A stretch of DNA of 11,302 nt from Synergistaceae bacterium (lineage in GTDB: Bacteria > Synergistota > Synergistia > Synergistales > Aminobacteriaceae). The position numbers were made by a program, and so were the translations under genes. The stretch lies in contig WRKN01000069.1 in assembly GCA_009778055.1 (NCBI GenBank), positions 1-11,302 on the forward strand. Direction: 5' to 3'. The notes beneath the pieces were generated by a model. The model made no database searches. It saw only the letters and a program-made list of their open reading frames with translations, and was not told the DNA's origin. Position 1 is the stretch's first letter; each line of letters opens with the position of its first letter. Shown piece by piece: positions 6,798-11,302 of the stretch.

Positions 6798-7692
6798 ACC
6801 GGCCGGACTCAGGAGCGCGGAGTGCGTCGCGCGTGTGAAACGCCTTGTGACAAAGAATACGCGCGTAGGGCACGCGGGCACTCTCGACTCCACCGCGTCG
6901 GGGCTTCTTGTCGTGCTTCTGGGCGCGGCGACGCGCCTGTCGGACTACGTAATGAAGATGCCTAAAACTTATGAAGCCAGGGTGAGGCTCGGCGTTTCCA
7001 CCGATACGTGCGACGCCTCCGGGCAAATTGTGTTTCGCGGGGACGCGGCGAAAATCCGGGAAGAGGCTTTCGACCGCGTCCTTTGCTCTTTTTGGGGAAC
7101 GCGTGCGCAGCGCCCCCCGGAAATATCCGCTCTGAAAGTCAACGGCAAACCTTCGCACATGATCACGCGCGAGGGAGGGGAGGCTAACCTGGCTCCCCGC
7201 CCTGTCGACGTGACGTCCGCGAGACGCTGTTCGCCGATATCGGACGGGGTTGTTAGAATATCCGTAGCGTGCGGAAAGGGAACCTACATAAGGGCCCTGG
7301 TTCGGGACATAGGCGAGGCCCTTGGCTGCGGAGCGCACACGGAAGAGCTGCGCCGCCTGTCTATAGGTCCCTTCAGCGTCAATGAGGCGCAGACGCCCGA
7401 TAGTTTAGCCGATTCCGGCATATCGGAGAAACTGCGTTCTTTGCGGGAGGTGGGAGGCGAGTTTCATCGCGTAGTCCTCACGGCGGACGCCGAAAAAAAA
7501 TTGTCGCATGGGCTTTGCGTCCCTCTGGCGGAAGCCGGGCGTTACGTGCCGGGAAACCTGGAACTCAGGCACGGGTTGTGCGTGGAAGGCGAGGCCATGA
7601 TGGGATTTGCCGATATCGCTCTCGGTGAAGGGCGCGGCGGCGCGTTTACCTTGAAGCCGAGAGTGAACGTAGCAGTGGACGCCCCGAAATGA
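6769..7692 (+). CDS. truB: tRNA pseudouridine(55) synthase TruB
   Basis: TruB converts U55 of the tRNA T-loop to pseudouridine. The 307-residue protein begins NGLLLIDKPAG and has the catalytic motif GHAGTLD with Asp40. The usual proline after this Asp is a serine (GTLDSTASGLL). The KTYEARVRLGVSTDTCDASG stretch and the ISALKVNGKP and GTYIRALVRDIG segments are diagnostic. The C-terminal part (about 240-307) is compatible with a PUA-like RNA-binding domain but is not clearly recognisable. The ATG at 6769 is chosen because GGTGGA lies 8 nt upstream and the protein then begins where the family does; an upstream ATG at 6712 would add 19 unrelated residues. It overlaps nrnA by 29 bp and shares ATGA with ribF. 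Confidence 0.95.
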   Translation: MPNGLLLIDKPAGLRSAECVARVKRLVTKNTRVGHAGTLDSTASGLLVVLLGAATRLSDYVMKMPKTYEARVRLGVSTDTCDASGQIVFRGDAAKIREEAFDRVLCSFWGTRAQRPPEISALKVNGKPSHMITREGGEANLAPRPVDVTSARRCSPISDGVVRISVACGKGTYIRALVRDIGEALGCGAHTEELRRLSIGPFSVNEAQTPDSLADSGISEKLRSLREVGGEFHRVVLTADAEKKLSHGLCVPLAEAGRYVPGNLELRHGLCVEGEAMMGFADIALGEGRGGAFTLKPRVNVAVDAPK

Positions 7693-8636
7693 TCGCCGTG
7701 CTTGGGGCTTTTGACGGATTTCACAGGGGACACGCGTATCTTTTCGGGCGTGCCAGGGAAACAGCAGCCTCTTTGGGCCTTGAGTGGGGAGGAGTGACGT
7801 TTGAGCCCCATCCCAAACTGTATATGGGGACGATTGAAAAAGTCCTGTTCACCTTGCGTGAGCGTCAACTGATACGGCTCTTCCTGGGTATTCCCAAATT
7901 GATTGTGTTGAATTTCGACGACGAGCTGGCGCGTTTTTCGCCGGAAAATTTCTGGGAGTATCTGAGCGGGCAAATAACTGTGGACGGAATCGTGGTGGGG
8001 CGCGATTTTCGCTTCGGCTGCCGCCGCTTGGGGGACGCGCGTCTGCTTGAGCAATACAGCCGCGAAGCGGGTGTGTTTTTCCTCTCGGCTGACCTTGTGC
8101 AGCACATGGGAGCCAAAATAGCGAGTTCCACCGTCAGAGCCGAAGTGGCGGCCGGCCGGTGCGAATCGGCGGCCGGAGAGCTTGGTTATCCTCACTTCAT
8201 TTGCTCGGAGGTTCGCCGCGGCCTGGGCCGCGGGCGAAGGCTCGGTTTTCCCACCGCCAATCTGGACGTCTCCGGAGTTAAGCTCATGCCTCCCGACGGA
8301 GTCTACGCGGCCGCGGTTCTGGTAAAGGGGGAATGGAGGGCCGGCGCTCTTTCGATGGGCAAAAACCCTACCTTTGACGACGTCCCCGACGTCCGGGCCG
8401 AGGTTTTCGTGCCGGACTACGAGGGCGACCTTTACGGCGAAAGCCTGCTGGTTTTTTTCCTCTCGCGCCTGCGCCCGCAGGAGCGCTTCAAAGACGCCCC
8501 CCAGCTTGCCACGCAAATAGAAGCCGACGTTGAACGCTCAAAGGTAATTTTCAAACACAGCTTAGAGCTGTCGCCGGACTGCTACTCCGGCTTTATGGGC
8601 GCATATGCCGAAATCTATGGACGGAGCGCGATATGA
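7689..8636 (+). CDS. ribF: Bifunctional riboflavin kinase / FAD synthetase RibF
   Basis: RibF phosphorylates riboflavin to FMN and adenylates FMN to FAD. The N-terminal nucleotidyltransferase domain has the GAFDGFHRGH motif (6-15), FEPHPKLYMG (38-47), GRDFRFG (104-110) and SSTVR (146-150). The C-terminal kinase domain starts at about residue 172 and has GRRLGFPTANLD (182-193) and MGKNPTF (223-229), ending with the LRPQERFKDAPQLATQI stretch. About 30 further residues extend the C-terminus, a little longer than usual. The ATG overlaps the truB stop (ATGA), so coupling is likely. It is the last gene of the operon; its stop is one base from the stop of the convergent symporter gene, so any terminator must lie within coding sequence. 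Confidence 0.95.
   Translation: MIAVLGAFDGFHRGHAYLFGRARETAASLGLEWGGVTFEPHPKLYMGTIEKVLFTLRERQLIRLFLGIPKLIVLNFDDELARFSPENFWEYLSGQITVDGIVVGRDFRFGCRRLGDARLLEQYSREAGVFFLSADLVQHMGAKIASSTVRAEVAAGRCESAAGELGYPHFICSEVRRGLGRGRRLGFPTANLDVSGVKLMPPDGVYAAAVLVKGEWRAGALSMGKNPTFDDVPDVRAEVFVPDYEGDLYGESLLVFFLSRLRPQERFKDAPQLATQIEADVERSKVIFKHSLELSPDCYSGFMGAYAEIYGRSAI
8557..8571. terminator. Candidate small hairpin inside the 3' end of ribF
   Basis: ACAGCT, a 3-nt loop and AGCTGT form a 6-bp stem. Read on the minus strand it lies 67-81 nt beyond the symporter stop and is followed by GTTTGAAAATT, a poor T-tract. It may help end the leftward transcript, but the evidence is weak. Confidence 0.25.
8573..8591. terminator. 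Candidate hairpin near the convergent gene ends
   Basis: GCCGGA (8573-8578) and TCCGGC (8586-8591) form a 6-bp GC-rich stem with a 7-nt loop. On the + strand it is followed by TTTAT, 43 nt before the ribF stop; on the minus strand no T-run follows. It sits inside ribF because no intergenic room exists. A weak terminator candidate only. Confidence 0.3.
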
Positions 8637-8637
8637 C

Positions 8638-9825
8638 TTATTCTTTAACGCGTTTCCGGTAAATAGTATCTATGACGACGGAGACAGCGTTGTCGCCGGA
8701 GACGTTGCAAGCTGTTCCGAAACTGTCCTGCGTGATGTAGAGCGCCGTCAGCAGGCTCGCTATGGCGCCGTCGGACGGTATCCCCACCACGGCAAGGAAG
8801 GGAAGCGCCGTTATGATAGAGCCGCTGGGCACTCCCGGCGAGGCCATCATCGTGACTCCCAGCGTCAGTATCAAGGGAACCATGACCCCGGCGTCGTACG
8901 GCATTTTGTACATCATCATAACGGCGGTGACGCAGCTCGTTATCGTTATCATCGAGCCCGGCATATGAATGTTGGAGCAGAGAGGGATTGTGAAATTGCG
9001 TATCTCCCTGGATATCCCCATAGCATCCGCGCACTCCAGGTTCACCGGTATCGCGGCGGCCGATGACTGCGTTCCGGCTGCCGACAGATATCCGGAAATC
9101 TGGTTTTTCATCAGGAATACCGGGTTCTTTTTGCTGATCAGGCCGCCCACTGTAAACGCGAAGACGAGGTACGCCAATTGAAGGGTTATGATTGTCACGA
9201 AGACCTTCCAAAATATGTTGAATATGACGAACACCTGCCCGCTCACCGTCATGTTGATGACCGTGCCGCAGATATACAGCGGCATGAAGGGGATTATGAC
9301 GGTATGCAGCACCATGTTGACGATCTGCGAGAATTCGTCGCAAACGTCGTAGACGGCGTCGTGGATTTCCCGCCCCCTCATCGAGCTGATGCAAAGCCCC
9401 AGCACGAAGGCAAACACTACGGCCGACATCACGTCAAGCAGCGGAGGAATGGGCAGGTCGAGGTAGGAAGTCAACATCCCCACCTCCGGGTTTCCTATAT
9501 TTTCAAGCAGCGAAGGGGTTATGAAATGGGGGAACAGCGCGGCCGCGACTATATAAGCGCAGGCGCCCACCATCAGCATGGAGCCGTAGGATATTCCCGC
9601 CGTCGCCGCGAGCAGTTTGCCCGCCCCCTGTGACAGGTCGGCGATGCCCATGGTGACAAACGCGAGTATCATTAGAGGCGTGATGAACTTCAGGAAAGAG
9701 CCGAAGAAGGACGACATTGTTATGATGACCCTGTTGAACCCAGCGGGAACGTACAATCCGAAAATTATGCCGGCTATTATGCTTATTATCAGCCTTGGCG
9801 CCAACCCTGAATTTTTCCCGGTCAT
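8638..9825 (-). CDS. DAACS-family (dicarboxylate/amino acid:cation) symporter, atypical motifs
   Basis: This 395-residue inner-membrane protein has the hydrophobic pattern of the glutamate-transporter fold, with about eight transmembrane helices and two hairpins. HP1 carries TQSSAAAIP (252-260), helix 7 carries NIHMPGS (285-291) where the classical motif is NMDGT, HP2 carries ASPGVPSG (328-335), and helix 8 carries QDSFGTACNVSGD (366-378). By offset with the archaeal GltPh transporter, Asp367, Thr371, Asn374 and Asp378 match D394, T398, N401 and D405. Gly370 replaces Arg397, and His287 and Pro289 replace Asn310 and Asp312. The substrate is thus unlikely to be an acidic amino acid, and ion coupling may differ. 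The ribosome site AAAGGAGA lies about 12 nt from the ATG. It is 30 bp downstream of the HlyD-like gene, so probably co-transcribed. Confidence 0.9.
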   Translation of the reverse strand: MTGKNSGLAPRLIISIIAGIIFGLYVPAGFNRVIITMSSFFGSFLKFITPLMILAFVTMGIADLSQGAGKLLAATAGISYGSMLMVGACAYIVAAALFPHFITPSLLENIGNPEVGMLTSYLDLPIPPLLDVMSAVVFAFVLGLCISSMRGREIHDAVYDVCDEFSQIVNMVLHTVIIPFMPLYICGTVINMTVSGQVFVIFNIFWKVFVTIITLQLAYLVFAFTVGGLISKKNPVFLMKNQISGYLSAAGTQSSAAAIPVNLECADAMGISREIRNFTIPLCSNIHMPGSMITITSCVTAVMMMYKMPYDAGVMVPLILTLGVTMMASPGVPSGSIITALPFLAVVGIPSDGAIASLLTALYITQDSFGTACNVSGDNAVSVVIDTIYRKRVKE

Positions 9826-9855
9826 TTTTAGAGTAAATCTCCTTTCCCGAACACG

Positions 9856-10812
9856 TCACGCGTTCCTGAGCCACTGGCCTAATTTTTTGAACACCCGATT
9901 CAGCGGAGGCTGGCGGTTCGTTACGATGCTGCCGGTACATATCGTGCCCACCGTCAGCGGCTTGTGGTCCCCCACGGTGGAGGTCCAGAGGTAGCCGGAG
10001 GGGGATCTGGGGTCTTCCACCAGGTCGATCTTGACCTCCATGACGGCGCCGCCCATTCTTTGCAGTATCCAGTTCACCACGTCGGAATTTCCAATTGTTC
10101 TCATTATGACGCTGCTGGACACGGGGTAGAGGGAAACGCCCCTGACCACTCCCATCAGGCTGCCGTCTTCCTTTTGATCGGCTCCGCTGGGCACAAGCTG
10201 CGCCACCATGCCCGGCTCAATTTTTTTCCCCTCGTCGGCGGGCACATACATCATAACCATGACGTCGTCCCTGTCCTGATCCAGCCTTATGCTGCATATG
10301 CTTGTAGATCCGGCGGTCACCACGTCGCCCACGTTGACCTGGACGTCCTTCACAATACCGTCGAAGGTGCTGATCACGTTGAAGGAATGATACCATATGT
10401 TTATGAGGGAGTCGAAGTTGGACACGCTGGACTCCACCTGGCTCTGGTTCGCCGACCTCATGATGTCCTGGCGCGTCTTGATGATGTCGTTCACCATATT
10501 CGGCAGCACCAGCTTCGCGACGACGTCGCCGTTGCGGACGCGAGCCCCGGGCTGAACCAGTATCTCCGATATCTTCCCGTTCACGTCATGGTAGATGTTG
10601 ACGATGCCGCCCGAATCCAGTATCATCCCCACGCCCTGGACGGAGACAGACATGACCCCGAATACGCTCCAGAGAACGATTGAGCCTATCAGAAAAAACA
10701 GCGTGAAAAAGGCCATCCAGGCAACCGGCTGGGTCACCTTGATGGCCGAGTAAAGCTGCTCAGGGGAGCGCAGCCGCGCGAGCGCTTCCTCGTTGAATAT
10801 ACGCTGGCTCAT
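9856..10812 (-). CDS. HlyD-family periplasmic adaptor, NHLM bacteriocin-system secretion protein type (short)
   Basis: The 318-residue protein is anchored by one transmembrane helix (about 31-52) after a cytoplasmic segment reading IFNEEALARLRSPEQLYSAI. It then shows a biotinyl-lipoyl-like half (GKISEILVQPGARVRNGDVVAKL), a very short helical hairpin (about residues 105-150), the second lipoyl half (FDGIVKDVQVNVGDVVTAGS) and a beta-barrel domain. From memory, the N-terminal RLxSPEQL stretch and the C-terminal segment with GYLWTSTVGD and TVGTICTGSIVTNRQPP match the NHLM bacteriocin secretion (HlyD) family, which partners peptidase-containing ABC exporters. No ABC gene or precursor peptide is in view. 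The ATG at 10812 is chosen because GGGGAGGA lies about 6 nt upstream; an ATG at 10848 lacks one. It precedes the symporter gene by 30 bp. Confidence 0.82.
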   Translation of the reverse strand: MSQRIFNEEALARLRSPEQLYSAIKVTQPVAWMAFFTLFFLIGSIVLWSVFGVMSVSVQGVGMILDSGGIVNIYHDVNGKISEILVQPGARVRNGDVVAKLVLPNMVNDIIKTRQDIMRSANQSQVESSVSNFDSLINIWYHSFNVISTFDGIVKDVQVNVGDVVTAGSTSICSIRLDQDRDDVMVMMYVPADEGKKIEPGMVAQLVPSGADQKEDGSLMGVVRGVSLYPVSSSVIMRTIGNSDVVNWILQRMGGAVMEVKIDLVEDPRSPSGYLWTSTVGDHKPLTVGTICTGSIVTNRQPPLNRVFKKLGQWLRNA

Positions 10813-10903
10813 AACAAATCCTCCCCGGTTGGATTTCGCGCCTTGCACGTAAATGATGAAAATTCTTCACAGGGAAGTTAACAGATTGGTGAATAAAATA
10901 AGG

Positions 10904-10951
10904 TATCCAAGGGTTACCTCTTTTGACGTATCGTGACAAAGAGGTTGGATA
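10904..10951 (-). terminator. Bulged hairpin with T-rich tail: leader attenuator or terminator candidate
   Basis: TATCCAA (10904-10910) pairs with TTGGATA (10945-10951), and CCTCTTT (10917-10923) pairs with AAAGAGG (10938-10944). The two stems are contiguous on one side and split by a 6-nt bulge on the other, with a 14-nt loop. On the minus strand the stem is followed by CCTTATTTTATT. It lies about 90 nt upstream of the HlyD-like ATG, so it could end read-through from the zinc-ribbon gene or act as a leader element if the promoter is further upstream. Confidence 0.45.
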
Positions 10952-11045
10952 AGGGGCTAAATTTGCTCCTACTGACGATCTACTATAATGATGTGGAGTT
11001 GCCGAGTTGCAGGCAAAGGAACATATTCCCATGTACATGAAGAAC

Positions 11046-11093
11046 CCCTCACTCCGATGGCGCGCGATTAAGAGTGCGCGGTAGGAGTGAGGG
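11046..11093 (-). terminator. Terminator-like hairpin after the zinc-ribbon gene
   Basis: CCCTCACTCC (11046-11055) and GGAGTGAGGG (11084-11093) are exact 10-bp reverse complements, and an inner CGCGC (11061-11065) and GCGCG (11076-11080) add a second stem. It lies 67 nt beyond the stop of the leftward gene. The tail on the minus strand is GTTCTTCATG, only weakly T-rich, so termination efficiency is uncertain. Confidence 0.55.
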
Positions 11094-11159
11094 AGTGTAA
11101 GAAGAAAAAATCATAAAACATCCCACGCAGAGCCAAATATCAGCTCGCTTTGTCCTTGA

Positions 11160-11302
11160 TTACACGGTCTGCGCGCCACAGTCCGGGCAAAAATTTGAGA
11201 CGACCATTTTTCTGCACGTCGGACAGAATCTGTCTTTGGAGGACGCGAGAGTATCTTTAGGCTGCGCCGGTTGCTGCATCGGCTGCTGTTGCAAGGATTG
11301 CT
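11160..11302 (-). CDS. C-terminal end of a Gln/Pro-rich zinc-ribbon protein (5' end outside window)
   Basis: An open frame enters from the right edge and stops with TAA at 11160-11162, giving 46 full codons before the stop. The visible end starts with a Gln/Pro-rich linker (QSLQQQPMQQPAQPKD) and finishes with a zinc ribbon: CPTC, nine residues, CPDCGAQTV. No start or upstream domain is visible. C-terminal zinc ribbons after a Q/P-rich linker occur in several bacterial families, for example SPFH-domain proteins, but nothing here identifies which. It is on the same strand as, and upstream of, the HlyD-like gene, separated by 347 bp and two hairpins. Confidence 0.6.
   Translation of the reverse strand, partial: QSLQQQPMQQPAQPKDTLASSKDRFCPTCRKMVVSNFCPDCGAQTV

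Larger units (their letters stand above)
10813..11159. other. Non-coding gap between zinc-ribbon gene and HlyD-like gene
   Basis: No open frame here has a ribosome site. The gap holds a long bulged hairpin (10904-10951), a terminator-like hairpin (11046-11093), a 10-bp palindrome CATGTACATG (11030-11039) and a 7-bp repeat GAGTTGC at 10996-11002 and 11004-11010. I could not find a convincing leftward promoter for the HlyD-like gene: TATAGT on the minus strand at 10982-10987 has no acceptable -35. A + strand TATAAT at 10984-10989 is also unsupported by a -35. Confidence 0.6.

Noticed and set aside
8605..9633. Plus-strand open frames opposite the symporter gene
   Set aside because: They are antisense to a well-supported membrane protein, are His/Arg-rich and lack ribosome sites.
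9964..10683. A 239-codon plus-strand frame opposite the HlyD-like gene
   Set aside because: His/Val/Asp-rich antisense shadow; the minus-strand HlyD-type motifs are clear.
10984..10989. TATAAT on the + strand in the right-hand gap
   Set aside because: The bases 16-17 nt upstream are a poor -35 and no rightward gene follows in the window.
10760..11038. Minus-strand 92-codon frame running from the gap into the HlyD-like gene
   Set aside because: It overlaps the HlyD start in another frame, has no ribosome site and crosses the hairpin.

Overview
This window is a bacterial chromosomal fragment of moderately high GC. It is dominated by a conserved translation and RNA-metabolism operon on the + strand (about 927-8636): rimP, nusA, a ylxR-L7Ae fusion, infB, rbfA, a DHH-family nrnA-like phosphoesterase, truB and ribF. 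Gene order, the short NusA without C-terminal repeats, the YlxR-L7Ae fusion, and heavy use of TTG/GTG starts with strong GGAGG sites suggest a Gram-positive-like or Synergistota-like lineage. I favour Synergistota, but this is inference from recalled gene organisation; no 16S or database comparison was possible.

Layout: (1) 1-580, minus strand, is the N-terminal 193 codons of a 4Fe-4S ferredoxin-type protein of the kind often found beside hybrid-cluster protein genes. (2) 581-926 is a divergent regulatory region with a very good sigma-70-type promoter for the operon (TTGACT-17-TATAAT). It also holds an 11-bp inverted repeat across that promoter's -35, a 22-bp perfect palindrome in the leader, a -10 box for the ferredoxin gene and two pairs of tandem repeats. 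(3) 927-8636 is the operon. Its genes overlap or nearly touch, so translational coupling is likely, and its products act in 30S maturation (RimP, RbfA), transcription elongation (NusA), initiation (IF-2), short-RNA turnover (NrnA), tRNA Psi55 formation (TruB) and FMN/FAD synthesis (RibF). (4) ribF converges with a minus-strand pair with a single base between the stop codons. The pair is an unusual DAACS-family amino-acid/cation symporter (8638-9825) and, 30 bp upstream of it, a short HlyD-type periplasmic adaptor that resembles the NHLM bacteriocin-system secretion protein (9856-10812). (5) 10813-11159 is a non-coding gap with two hairpins. (6) 11160-11302 is the C-terminal end of a minus-strand Gln/Pro-rich protein with a CxxC...CxxC zinc ribbon.

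No rRNA, tRNA, CRISPR array, insertion sequence or phage gene was seen. The operon is ordinary housekeeping. The less ordinary material is at the edges: the HlyD/symporter pair without a visible ABC transporter, the substituted sodium and substrate motifs of the symporter, and the repeat-rich divergent promoter region.
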